Shown here piece after piece: positions 18,347-26,191 of a stretch of DNA of 64,000 nucleotides. Within the stretch, counting starts at the first letter, position 1. Each line of letters begins with the position of its first letter. Position numbers and translations under genes: made by a program. The stretch covers positions 62,001-126,000 of the forward strand of contig NZ_LWBP01000089.1 of assembly GCF_002078015.1 (NCBI RefSeq), in the 5' to 3' direction. This stretch comes from Niastella populi. Its GTDB lineage: Bacteria > Bacteroidota > Bacteroidia > Chitinophagales > Chitinophagaceae. The notes below the pieces were generated by a model. That model made no database searches. It was given only the letters and a program-made list of their open reading frames with translations, and was not told the origin of the DNA.

Positions 18347-19396
18347 CTATTCCAGCCGCACTCTCGGATCAACTACCGCATACAACACATCGGCCAGTAC
18401 ATTCACAAGTATAAAAAAGAAGGAGGTGATCAGTACCGAACCCATCACTACCGGAAAATCGAGCTTCTCCAGCGCATCTACCGTCACTTTTCCAATCCCC
18501 TTCCAGCCAAAAATGTATTCTACAAAAAACGCACCTGCCAGCAGTTCAGCAAACCAGCCGGTAATAGCGGTTATCACCGGGTTCAGTGCATTGCGCAATG
18601 CATGTTTCCAAACCACTACCCTTTTCGATAACCCTTTGGCATATGCGGTTCTGATGTAATCCTGGTTCAGCACATCGAGCATGGCGCTGCGCGTGAGCTG
18701 GGTTATGATGGCGAGCGGACGAATACCCAATGTGATCGCAGGCAGCCACAGGTGTTGCAGCGACCAGTACGGTTTTCCGGTTATCTCATCCATGTCGCGC
18801 CAGCTGCCGGTCATATGTAAACCGGTATACTGGCTCCATACAAAACCAAACAGGTAGGCGATCACGATGCCCATAAAGAACGAGGGCGCTGAAATGCCAA
18901 GCACACTCGTAAAGATGGCGGTGGTATCCATCCACGTATCTTTTTTTACAGCGGCCAGCACGCCCAGGGGAATACCGAGGGCAACGGCTATGCACATGGC
19001 CGCCACCGCCAGCAGCAGCGTACCGGGCAGGGCCTCCATCAAAATTTCACCTACATTTTTCTTTGTCTGGTAAGAACGGCGCAGGTAAGGCACTTTTATA
19101 GCCAGGTTGATATCGCCGCCTATAAAAAATCCTTTCAGTTGTTTCTTTTCTATTTCGCTTTCAGTATGAATGGCAATGGGCGAAAGGTCGTTTATGAACA
19201 GCACAAACTGTTTCCATTTTGGCTGATCGAGGTACAGCTCGCGGCGGATATTCTCCTGTGTGGAGGCATCTGCCCGCTGGCCCATTACCAGCCTCGAGGG
19301 ATCGGCAAAGCCCTGGAACAATAAAAACACCAGCACAATAACGCCAAACATTACCAGAATGCCGTACAATATCCGTTTTGTGAAATATTTTATCAA
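18347..19396 (-). CDS. ABC transporter permease, DppB/OppB type
   Basis: A 349-residue inner-membrane permease of peptide/nickel-type importers. Six helices are expected: one at about 8-28 (RILYGILVMFGVIVLVFLLF), a long periplasmic loop, then five from about 130 on. The EAA-like coupling loop is AYAKGLSKRVVVWKHALRNA, followed by NPVITAITGWFAELLAGAFFVE and FGWKGIGKV, as in DppB. The other parts (second permease, ATPases, binding protein) are not adjacent, so it is an orphan here; separate permease genes are common in Bacteroidetes. It lies downstream of the BT_3928-family gene on the same strand. Confidence 0.92.
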   Translation of the reverse strand: MIKYFTKRILYGILVMFGVIVLVFLLFQGFADPSRLVMGQRADASTQENIRRELYLDQPKWKQFVLFINDLSPIAIHTESEIEKKQLKGFFIGGDINLAIKVPYLRRSYQTKKNVGEILMEALPGTLLLAVAAMCIAVALGIPLGVLAAVKKDTWMDTTAIFTSVLGISAPSFFMGIVIAYLFGFVWSQYTGLHMTGSWRDMDEITGKPYWSLQHLWLPAITLGIRPLAIITQLTRSAMLDVLNQDYIRTAYAKGLSKRVVVWKHALRNALNPVITAITGWFAELLAGAFFVEYIFGWKGIGKVTVDALEKLDFPVVMGSVLITSFFFILVNVLADVLYAVVDPRVRLE

Positions 19397-19411
19397 CTGT
19401 ATTGACTTTTT

Positions 19412-19445
19412 TTCAGTACCGGTTACCAGTTGCCGGATACCGGGG
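19412..19445. repeat. Short CCGGTTACC / TTGCCGG cluster
   Basis: TACCGGTTACCAGTTGCCGGA followed by TACCGGGG, a short member of the CCGGTTGCC word group, just upstream of the permease start. No partner arm is visible. Confidence 0.4.
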
Positions 19446-19524
19446 TCTTTATTGCGGTTTAAAAATTATAGTTGAACACTCATCTGCTTCGTGCGTTTTC
19501 CCCGGCCACAGGGAAACTGTTTCA

Positions 19525-20682
19525 TTATTGTTCATTGCCATTATTGCCATTAGCATTCCCGGGCAGGTTACCAACCACTAATGCAGCCTGCTCAAGATCG
19601 GCATAGCTCCATTTATTGATGATGGTTCCTTTTTTAATTAAAAACAACGTTGGGTTGGCGCGCGCTGCGGTTTTGATGGCAACAGGATCGCAACTCAACG
19701 GAATGAACGCATAGAAAACATCGGGCGGGTTCTGGCGCAGGTTATCAATAGGCACATTGGTTACCAGATACCCGTTAATATGTTTTTTTACAGCCAGGCG
19801 CATTATGGCATCCAGCGGTTTTATCCATTCATCCTTTACTTTATAACCATCTTTTAAAAAGAGATACAACTGGTATTCATCTGTATTCATTAAGGCCAGC
19901 GTGGTATCGTTGCCATAGAAGGTTCTCAGCGAAAAATCTTTTATGGCCGGTGTGGCATTGCCTTTACGAACCAGTTTATCGTACCGCTTTACGAACTTGT
20001 AGGTTGCATCGTCAAAATCGGCGGGGAAATTATCGGCTGTAAACTCCACCTGTTTTCCGCCTTTATCATATATAAAACTAATGACGGTACTATCGGGAAT
20101 AGAACCGGGCGGCGCCTGCATTTTTTCCGGGATATTGTTGCCTATCTTATAAGGCAGACAATCTTTTACCGGCAGGTGCACCAGCACGAACCATTGAAAA
20201 GCGAATGAGAATATAGTGGCAAAGAAAAGCGTTGCCAGGCTGTAAGTGACATTCAAAGAAGGCTTGATCTTATTCCGCTGCCAGAAGATAATGCCGATAA
20301 GCACCAGCAACAGCAGGTCTTTCATGAACGACTGATCGGCGGTGAGCGGGATACAGTCGCCAAAGCAACCGCATTCGCGGATCTTTCCGCTGAACAGGGC
20401 GTAACCGGTAAGAAAGGTAAAGAACACGATCAGCAGCAACAGCAGCCAGCTGAACAGGCGCATTTGCCAGCCAACCAGCACGGCTACCCCGGCAATGATC
20501 TCGAATGCGATCATAAGCACCGAAAAGGTCAGGGTATAATTATCGAGAAAGCTCCAGCCCCACACCTCAAAAAACTCCTGCATCTTATAACTAAGCCCAA
20601 GGGGGTCATTGGCCTTCACAAGTCCGGAAAAAATAAACAGCACGCCTACGATGATACGGGTTATGTTCAGTAAAATCTTCAT
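19525..20682 (-). CDS. BT_3928-family DoxX-like membrane protein
   Basis: A 385-residue protein. The N-terminal ~130 residues are a four-helix DoxX/MauE-like membrane domain (ITRIIVGVLFIFSGLVKAND, EIIAGVAVLVGW, LLIVFFTFLTGYALFSG) with GKIRECGCFGDCIPLT, a Cys-rich loop typical of the MauE/DoxX group. After a fifth helix (about 155-175) the C-terminal half looks thioredoxin-like (FIPLSCDPVA, PTLFLIKKGTIINKW). BT_3928-family proteins are conserved in Bacteroidetes near folate genes; a redox or electron-transfer role is inferred. folP lies divergently upstream with an unusual palindromic promoter region between. Confidence 0.87.
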   Translation of the reverse strand: MKILLNITRIIVGVLFIFSGLVKANDPLGLSYKMQEFFEVWGWSFLDNYTLTFSVLMIAFEIIAGVAVLVGWQMRLFSWLLLLLIVFFTFLTGYALFSGKIRECGCFGDCIPLTADQSFMKDLLLLVLIGIIFWQRNKIKPSLNVTYSLATLFFATIFSFAFQWFVLVHLPVKDCLPYKIGNNIPEKMQAPPGSIPDSTVISFIYDKGGKQVEFTADNFPADFDDATYKFVKRYDKLVRKGNATPAIKDFSLRTFYGNDTTLALMNTDEYQLYLFLKDGYKVKDEWIKPLDAIMRLAVKKHINGYLVTNVPIDNLRQNPPDVFYAFIPLSCDPVAIKTAARANPTLFLIKKGTIINKWSYADLEQAALVVGNLPGNANGNNGNEQ

Positions 20683-20735
20683 ACAAGATATTAGTATAAT
20701 TATTGATCAGGGGTACCTGGTGAATGTAGTCAGAT

Positions 20736-20895
20736 GCTGAACGCATAACGCATAACGCGCAATACTTTTAAAGTATGTCATTCGTTGTGCATTGAATACT
20801 GAGCGCCCGAAGTTCACCTGCTTTGGGTATAAGAACAGTACGCCCGGCCACTTTCCTGAAATTCCGAATTTTCCGCGTTGAGCGTTCCGCATCGA
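20736..20895. repeat. Word array: GAACGCATAACGCATAACGCG inverted element
   Basis: The left arm repeats the 7-base word AACGCAT three times; the right arm ends CCGCGTTGAGCGTTCCGC. The core includes GAGCGCCCGAAG and TACGCCCGGCC. It is the divergent-gene member of the AACGC subgroup, sharing words with 16942-17062 and 30326-30436. Confidence 0.55.
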
Positions 20896-20899
20896 TAAT

Positions 20900-20933
20900 C
20901 AAATGTAACAAACAAATGAGTATGTTACATTTG
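20900..20933. promoter_or_regulatory. Symmetric divergent promoter/operator upstream of folP
   Basis: CAAATGTAACA and TGTTACATTTG form a perfect 11-base inverted repeat with a 12-base spacer. Each arm reads outward as TACATTTG, a full match to the TAnnTTTG -7 box. The plus-strand copy (20926-20933) is 27 bases before the folP ATG; the minus-strand copy (20900-20907) points to the BT_3928-family gene 218 bases away. It could be two divergent promoters, an operator, or both. Confidence 0.5.
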
Positions 20934-20960
20934 TGAATAAAAATAACGAACAAACCATAA

Positions 20961-21782
20961 ATGTATACGCTGAATTGTAAAGGCCGCTTACTGGTGATAG
21001 ACAAACCCCTGGTAATGGGCATTATAAACACCACTCCCGACTCATTTTATGAAGGAAGCCGGTTTATGGGCGAAAGCAGGGTGTTAAACCAGGCCGAACA
21101 AATGCTGAAGGCCGGCGCCGATATACTGGATATCGGCGGACAAAGCACCCGGCCCAACAGCTCCGCCATTTCAGCGGAAGAGGAACTGCAGCGGGTTACC
21201 GGCGCCATTGAATCGTTGCATTACAATTTTCCGGAAGCTGTTATTTCAATAGATACGTATTATGCGCGGGTGGCCGCAGAAGCGGTTGCGGCCGGCGCCT
21301 CCATTATAAACGATATCAGCGCTGCACTGGTTGACCCGGCCATTCTTTCCACCGCCGGTGCATTGAAAGTGCCCTATGTGTGCTCGCATATAAAAGGCAC
21401 GCCGGCTACCATGCAACAACACGCAACCTATGAAAATGTGACCCGCGAAGTACTCGATTTCTTTATTCAAAAAATTGCCGACTGCCATCAGGCAGGCATT
21501 ACCGATATCATTATCGATCCCGGGTTTGGCTTTGCCAAAACACCCGCGCATAATTTTACGCTGCTTAAAGAACTGGCAACGCTTAAAATGCCCGGTAAAC
21601 CCATACTCGTTGGGCTTTCCCGCAAATCGACCGTTTATAAAACGCTGGGCATAACCGCCGCCGAAGCCCTGAACGGCACCACAGTGTTAAATACGATAGC
21701 CCTGCTAAACGGAGCCAACATAATAAGGGTGCATGATGTGAAAGAAGCGAAAGAGACGATAACGCTTGTTTGTGGTTTGTAG
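20961..21782 (+). CDS. folP: Dihydropteroate synthase
   Basis: Condenses p-aminobenzoate with the pterin pyrophosphate in folate synthesis; the sulfonamide target. The 273-residue TIM barrel shows all landmark loops: MGIINTTPDSFYEGSRF, DIGGQSTRPNS, ISIDTYYARVAAEA, INDISAALVD, IIIDPGFGFAKT, VGLSRKS and the final NIIRVHDVKEA. All expected pterin and phosphate ligands are present. It starts 27 bases after a TACATTTG promoter box and is followed by a strong terminator. The BT_3928-family gene lies divergently upstream. Confidence 0.97.
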   Translation: MYTLNCKGRLLVIDKPLVMGIINTTPDSFYEGSRFMGESRVLNQAEQMLKAGADILDIGGQSTRPNSSAISAEEELQRVTGAIESLHYNFPEAVISIDTYYARVAAEAVAAGASIINDISAALVDPAILSTAGALKVPYVCSHIKGTPATMQQHATYENVTREVLDFFIQKIADCHQAGITDIIIDPGFGFAKTPAHNFTLLKELATLKMPGKPILVGLSRKSTVYKTLGITAAEALNGTTVLNTIALLNGANIIRVHDVKEAKETITLVCGL

Positions 21783-21828
21783 TTATCCTTATTTCAGCAG
21801 CCGCTGCTAATGGCCGGCCTCAAATAAG

Positions 21829-21864
21829 AAAAAGGCATGCTATCATTGAGATAACATGCCTTTT
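21829..21864 (+). terminator. Terminator after folP
   Basis: AAAGGCATG and CATGCCTTT pair, with inner TATC/GATA, giving a long stem with a 5-base loop and TTTTGTATTTT after it. It is symmetric enough to act in both directions between folP and the converging FKBP gene. Confidence 0.8.
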
Positions 21865-21914
21865 GTATTTTCAGAATTTCTGACTGCTGAATTTAGCAAG
21901 GCTTCCCGAAACGC

Positions 21915-21999
21915 GGTAGCAACAACAAACCACAAACCATAAACCACAAACCCCTGTCGCGGTAGCAACCACAAACAACAAACCATAAACCACAAACCA
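21915..21999. repeat. Word array: AACCACA type with GCGGTAGCAAC blocks (two direct copies)
   Basis: Two direct units, each GCGGTAGCAAC followed by 7-base words (AACAACAAACCACAAACC, ATAAACC, ACAAACC). The array ends exactly at the stop codon of the minus-strand FKBP lipoprotein gene (22000-22002). Same subfamily as 37796, 49256 and 53106. Confidence 0.7.
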
Positions 22000-22968
22000 T
22001 TAATGGTTATGTCCGTCACCGGCGCCATGCTGCTGTCCTTGTGGCGGTGGGGGCATTGGCATTTGCTGTTGTTTGGGAGCAGAATCGCTTACGCTCACTA
22101 CTTCAACATCGAATACCAGGTTCTCGAACGGTTTGCCGCCGGGGCCTGGTTGTGCGCCATATGCATTGAAGAATGGAATGTACAGCGTACCCTTGCCACC
22201 CTGTTTGAAATATTTCAAACCTTCATCCCAACCGGGGATAACGGCGTGTGTTCCTACAACTACGCCGAAGGGCTCTTTGCCGCCTTCCATATTGCTTTCG
22301 AACACTTTCATTGAAGGGAATGATTTACCGGTATAACGGATAGCGCAGTATTTACCGCTGTCAACCTGCGGACCAGTACCTGGCTCTTTCACTTCAACGA
22401 AAGTACCGAGGGGCGCTTTCTGTGTAACGATGTTCTTCTCTTTCAGGTAATCTTCAATTTCTTTTACTTTAGGGCCTCTCAGGCTGGCCTGTTTTTCCTG
22501 CTGGCGTTGCTGCGCCTTTTGCATTTCTGCCATACGGTCGACCTGTGCAATGCTGTCTGAAGTGAATACTTCAACCACTTTGAACTTCAATACGAGTTTA
22601 TCTTTTGGTTTGATGAACTCAGGCAGCATCCCCTGTTTTTTAGCCAGGCTGTCGGCCAAACTAATTACAACAGCGCTATCGCCTTTGTGCAACATGGGGA
22701 AGATCTCTCTTGGATCGTATAATGGTCCTACGCTGTCGACCTTTGCATAAAAGGGAATTTGCTCTTCGGAGCTGCTCAGCACAGAATCCCTTAAAGTATA
22801 TGTAAATGAAAGCTTCACTACATCACCCTGTTTAACTTTGGCACCGTTGCCGGTAGAGATGATCTTGTAAAGCAGTCCGCTCTTTGTTTTTTTGAAACCG
22901 CTGTTCTTACAGGCGGTACCGAATGCCAGGATTGATAAGGCACTTAGTATTAACGTTGTTTTTTTCAT
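22000..22968 (-). CDS. FKBP-type PPIase lipoprotein with two FKBP regions
   Basis: A 322-residue lipoprotein (signal ending LAFGTAC, lipidated Cys20). An N-terminal FKBP-like domain (about 30-135, GLLYKIISTGNGAKVKQGD, FPMLHKGDSAVV) lacks the usual GYG loop and is probably non-catalytic. After a Q/K-rich linker helix (about 140-165) comes a second, fuller FKBP domain (about 185-290: IRYTGKSFPSMKVFESNM, VIPGWDEGLKYFKQGGKG, FNAYGAQPGPGGKPFENL). The tail is rich in Pro, Gln, Met and His and could bind metal. It starts 20 bases after nrnA and is presumably co-transcribed with it. Confidence 0.9.
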   Translation of the reverse strand: MKKTTLILSALSILAFGTACKNSGFKKTKSGLLYKIISTGNGAKVKQGDVVKLSFTYTLRDSVLSSSEEQIPFYAKVDSVGPLYDPREIFPMLHKGDSAVVISLADSLAKKQGMLPEFIKPKDKLVLKFKVVEVFTSDSIAQVDRMAEMQKAQQRQQEKQASLRGPKVKEIEDYLKEKNIVTQKAPLGTFVEVKEPGTGPQVDSGKYCAIRYTGKSFPSMKVFESNMEGGKEPFGVVVGTHAVIPGWDEGLKYFKQGGKGTLYIPFFNAYGAQPGPGGKPFENLVFDVEVVSVSDSAPKQQQMPMPPPPQGQQHGAGDGHNH

Positions 22969-22988
22969 CTGATTCTGAATAGAGTGTT

Positions 22989-23996
22989 TTATTGTAATTG
23001 CAATGCATTCTTGCGCATGGCTTCAATGAAATGCTGAACTGTTACATCGAGCGGATCGCTGCTGCGCCCGCCGGCTGCATTGTAGTGCCCGCCGCCTTCG
23101 AAATAGTTGCGTGCAAAGGTATTTACATCGAAATCGCCTTTACTGCGGAAGCTCCATTTGCGCTCTTCGTCCCGGTCAATTACCAGGGCGGCGAGTTTGA
23201 TACCCTGAATACTCAGGGGATAATTCACCAGGCCTTCCGTATCGCCGGTCTTCACCTCGTAACGCAACAGGTCTTTTTTGGGAATGGAGATCAACGCCGT
23301 ATTGTACTCATAGAACAGGTCCATCCGGTGCAGCAGGATGTGCCCGATAAAGCGAAGCCTGTTCTCGAGGAAATTATCGTAAATATTCTCGTGTACGATG
23401 GTATGCCTTAAACCCCGTTCTTTCAGGTCGCCCACCATCCGGTGCACGGCGGCGCTGGCTGAAGGAAAGCGGAACGACCCGGTATCGGTCATAACCCCCG
23501 CATACAGGCAGTCGGCCATAGCGGGCGTAATGCGGTCGCCATAACCCGATCCTATGATAAAATCATACACCATTTCGCAGGTGCTGCTTTTACCGGTATC
23601 GCTGATGCCCCAGGTGAAAACCCCGATTTCGGGTTGCTGGTGGTGGTCGATCAGAATGCGGTCGTAAGCTCCCGCACGAAGCGTGTTGGCCATGTGTTTT
23701 GTACGTATAAGCACGTTAAAATCGAGGCAAAACACCCATTGCGCCTGTTTTAAGGCGGCTTCGCCCCGGTCGCGCTGCAATTCGTAATCGATCACATTGG
23801 CCGCACCAGGCATCCAGTCGAGCCATTTTGCCCAGTTGGTAGGTGATACTACGGTTACCGAATGGCCGAAAGAGGTTAAGAAATGGTACATCGCCAGGGA
23901 ACTGCCCATGGCATCCGCATCAGGTTTCTGATGCGTGGTAATCACCACATTATGTGGGGTTGTAAGTAATGGGTATATGTCTTGTATAGGTTTCAT
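22989..23996 (-). CDS. nrnA: DHH-family nanoRNase/pAp phosphatase, NrnA-like
   Basis: A 335-residue DHH-DHHA1 phosphoesterase that degrades very short RNAs and/or 3'-phosphoadenosine 5'-phosphate. Metal-binding motifs are intact: THQKPDADAMGSSLAMY (motif I), CLDFN (II), LIDHHQQPE (III, the DHH) and GVMTDTGSFRFPS (IV); the C-terminal DHHA1 substrate motif is GGGHYNAAGG. Linear dinucleotides such as pApA may also be substrates in this family. It is the first gene of a two-gene unit with the FKBP lipoprotein and diverges from ndk. Confidence 0.93.
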   Translation of the reverse strand: MKPIQDIYPLLTTPHNVVITTHQKPDADAMGSSLAMYHFLTSFGHSVTVVSPTNWAKWLDWMPGAANVIDYELQRDRGEAALKQAQWVFCLDFNVLIRTKHMANTLRAGAYDRILIDHHQQPEIGVFTWGISDTGKSSTCEMVYDFIIGSGYGDRITPAMADCLYAGVMTDTGSFRFPSASAAVHRMVGDLKERGLRHTIVHENIYDNFLENRLRFIGHILLHRMDLFYEYNTALISIPKKDLLRYEVKTGDTEGLVNYPLSIQGIKLAALVIDRDEERKWSFRSKGDFDVNTFARNYFEGGGHYNAAGGRSSDPLDVTVQHFIEAMRKNALQLQ

Positions 23997-24046
23997 GAAA
24001 CGGCAGCAAAGTTGCGGAAATAAAGCACAATGGCCAAAACCAGTTC

Positions 24047-24198
24047 TGAGTTTTAAGTTTTAAGTTATAAGTTTTAAGTTATAAGTATTCCTTGTTCATA
24101 AATCCAGGCTATATTCAAGGCCTTCCAAAGCTCCTACAGGCCAGTTTTTGAGAACCATGATCTTTGAACTTAAAACTTTGAACTTAGAACTAAAAACT
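24047..24198. repeat. Word array: GTTTTAA/GTTATAA inverted element
   Basis: The left arm repeats the 7-base word GTTTTAA or GTTATAA five times from 24051; the right arm (24168-24198) repeats GAACTTA/AAACTTT. The ~80-base core has CCTTCCAAAGCTCC and a half-palindrome GGCCAG. The right arm also supplies the -33 TTTG of the ndk promoter. Confidence 0.65.
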
Positions 24199-24206
24199 TA
24201 CTTTTG
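24177..24206 (+). promoter_or_regulatory. ndk promoter (TTTG-N18-TACTTTTG)
   Basis: TTTG at 24177-24180 and TACTTTTG at 24199-24206 are separated by 18 bases, matching the Bacteroidetes -33/-7 consensus. The -7 box is 21 bases before the ndk ATG. The -33 box is part of a repeat-array word. Confidence 0.6.
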
Positions 24207-24227
24207 CGGCCAAAATAAGAAGATAGT

Positions 24228-24644
24228 ATGAGTAACCGCACGTTTACAATGATTAAGCCCGACGCCATGAAGAACGGGCACGCCGGCGCTATTTTAGACC
24301 GGATCATTAAAGAAGGCTTCCGCGTTGTGTCGTTGAAAATGACCAAATTAAGCAAGGAAAAAGCCGGCGAATTTTATGCTGTGCATAAAGAGCGTCCTTT
24401 TTACGGCGAACTGGTTGAGTTTATGAGCAGCGGAGTGATCATTGCCGCCATACTGGAAAAACCAAATGCAGTTGCAGCATTTCGTACCCTCATCGGCGCT
24501 ACCAATCCCGCCCAGGCCGAAGCCGGCACCATTCGCAAACTGTTCGCTACTTCTCTTGGTGAGAACGCCATCCATGGCAGCGACAGCGATGAGAATGCAG
24601 CTATTGAAGGAAACTTTTTCTTTAGTGGCCTGGAACAGTTCTAA
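24228..24644 (+). CDS. ndk: Nucleoside-diphosphate kinase
   Basis: Transfers the gamma-phosphate of ATP to nucleoside diphosphates through a phosphohistidine. The 138-residue protein has [13 protein letters not shown] at the start, [14 protein letters not shown] in the middle, the ATP-site block [19 protein letters not shown], and the active-site [12 protein letters not shown] with the catalytic His. The length and all key residues are normal. It has its own promoter and a strong terminator, so it is monocistronic. Confidence 0.98.
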   Translation: MSNRTFTMIKPDAMKNGHAGAILDRIIKEGFRVVSLKMTKLSKEKAGEFYAVHKERPFYGELVEFMSSGVIIAAILEKPNAVAAFRTLIGATNPAQAEAGTIRKLFATSLGENAIHGSDSDENAAIEGNFFFSGLEQF

Positions 24645-24645
24645 T

Positions 24646-24812
24646 CTGAGTTGAAAAGTTAATAAAGTTGACGGAGTTGATAAGGGCTCCTGTTCGGCTT
24701 AAAAAATAATGGCCCCGGCGGTACCGCCGGGGCTTGTTTTATATTATAACTTTTCAACTACTAATGGTGCTTCCTGCCTTTATCACCTTTTCAACCTTAT
24801 CAACTTTCCTAT
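24646..24812. repeat. Word array: GTTGATAA/TTATCAAC inverted element around a terminator
   Basis: The left arm (24651-24690) uses GTTGAAAA, GTTAATAAA, GTTGACGGA and GTTGATAAG; the right arm (24745-24808) uses CTTTTCAAC, TTTATCACC, TTTTCAACC and TTATCAAC. The ndk terminator lies between the arms. The right arm ends at the stop end of the TraB/GumN gene, and the left starts 6 bases after the ndk stop. Confidence 0.65.
24711..24740. terminator. ndk terminator, perfect 22-base palindrome
   Basis: GCCCCGGCGGT and ACCGCCGGGGC form a perfect palindrome (24712-24733) followed by TTGTTTT, with an A-rich run before it. It can serve ndk and, less well, the converging TraB gene. Confidence 0.8.
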
Positions 24813-25762
24813 AAACTTTCAGTCTTCTTACTGATATTCTTCATCGGCGTAACTTTATACCCTTTCTTCCGCAATAAATTGATAACCCCCTGCCGGCCCG
24901 GTAAATGCCCTGCCCCAACGGCAAACAAAATACATTTTCCCTTCATGATCCCGGGCATTTGCTCAACCCAGTGGCGGTTACGGCCATACAGCAGAATATC
25001 CATATACTCATCCATACCGGGATCGCTTTTGTGCATCAGCGAATCCATGCGCTCGAGGTTTTGCTGGCGATACACCTCCACCATTTCCATAGTCACCTGT
25101 TTATAACTGTCGATGCTATCGATATAACTTACCAGGTCCTTCGCCTGTTTTTCATACGGAATGCTGTCGAAGATCGATGCCTGGAACTCTGACGTTTCCA
25201 GTCCCTTTATCTCTTTTTGATATTGGCGGCTTTCGCGCATGATCAGTTCTTCCATACCGTTCTTTTGCTCGCAGCTCATCATTTGCTCGCCAATAAGACT
25301 TGAAATGAAATAGGGTTTGAACCGGTTCATCATGGCCAGCGGCAACGGCACCGAATGTTGTTTGAAGTATGCTTCCACCCGGGCGTACTCTTCTTTGGTA
25401 AGCAGTTCCGATAACTTTTTGCCATCGTTCATCCGCAGGAATTTCATGGCGCCCAGCATTTCGCCCATATTGTCCATATCGAGCTCAAAATAGATCTCAT
25501 CGGCATACCTGATGGCCAGTTTAAGGCTATCGCTAACCGTGGCATCTTCGGCGCACAACACATGCATGGTGCCGTACAAATAGCACGACCGGGCAAGGCC
25601 ATTTCCGCTTATTTTCCATAACAAAGTGTTATCTAACTGGTTATAAGCCGTTCCCTGCGCAGGGGCGCTGTTCTTTTTCCCCGGTTTGGCAGGCTGCTGC
25701 CCAAACCCGGCCATTGCCAGCGCTATATAAAAAATCAACATACTTGCTTTTTTCGATGACAT
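24809..25762 (-). CDS. TraB/GumN family protein
   Basis: A 317-residue secreted protein with a signal peptide ending AMAGFGQQ. TraB/GumN motifs are visible: LLWKISGNGLARSCYLYGTMHVL (the GTxH strand), YFELDMDNM with paired acidic residues, and, near the C-terminus, the second GxxH region (FAVGAGHLPGRQGVINLLRKKGY). The fold is shared with Tiki-type metalloproteases, and GTMH plus GAGHL supply the His pair, so a metalloprotease activity is possible but unproven for bacterial members. It is monocistronic. Confidence 0.88.
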   Translation of the reverse strand: MSSKKASMLIFYIALAMAGFGQQPAKPGKKNSAPAQGTAYNQLDNTLLWKISGNGLARSCYLYGTMHVLCAEDATVSDSLKLAIRYADEIYFELDMDNMGEMLGAMKFLRMNDGKKLSELLTKEEYARVEAYFKQHSVPLPLAMMNRFKPYFISSLIGEQMMSCEQKNGMEELIMRESRQYQKEIKGLETSEFQASIFDSIPYEKQAKDLVSYIDSIDSYKQVTMEMVEVYRQQNLERMDSLMHKSDPGMDEYMDILLYGRNRHWVEQMPGIMKGKCILFAVGAGHLPGRQGVINLLRKKGYKVTPMKNISKKTESL

Positions 25763-26191
25763 ATTTGCTTGCTTTTACCCTGTCTGGTGAATATGGTTCT
25801 CTTTTTTTTATTATACTTGCATAAATTAACTAAACCCGTATGAAAAACTGCCAACCCCTGTTATCTGAGCATCTCCTCACCTATTTCTTATGTAAGGTTC
25901 CCGGCTACGTTCATTGAAAGGAAAAACCGCGATACGTAGCGTTGAAAAGATACCGGGAGGCAGCATATCCCAAAGTACATCAACAAAGCTAATCCGGCTT
26001 GGTTGATATTGAAAAATAAATTTACAAAATCAGGGAAAGGGAATAACGAATCAGACACGTATATTCCTTAATAATATCGAATATCGAATTTTAAATAACG
26101 AATATCGAAGTGAGCCCCCCAGGTTAAGCGTTCCTTCTATATTTAAAATTCTACATTCTATATCCGATGTTCATAATTAATTAATTGCTTA
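25763..26191. other. Divergent intergenic region with nested stem and CGAATATC array
   Basis: 429 bases between two divergent starts. TCCCGG/CCGGGA (25899-25904 with 25953-25958) encloses CTACG/CGTAG (25905-25909 with 25935-25939), a nested stem that may be a leader or small RNA. From 26064 to 26188 an A/T-rich array uses AATATCG and CGAATATC words on the left and TTCTATAT, TTCTACA on the right. No gene is evident. Confidence 0.5.
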
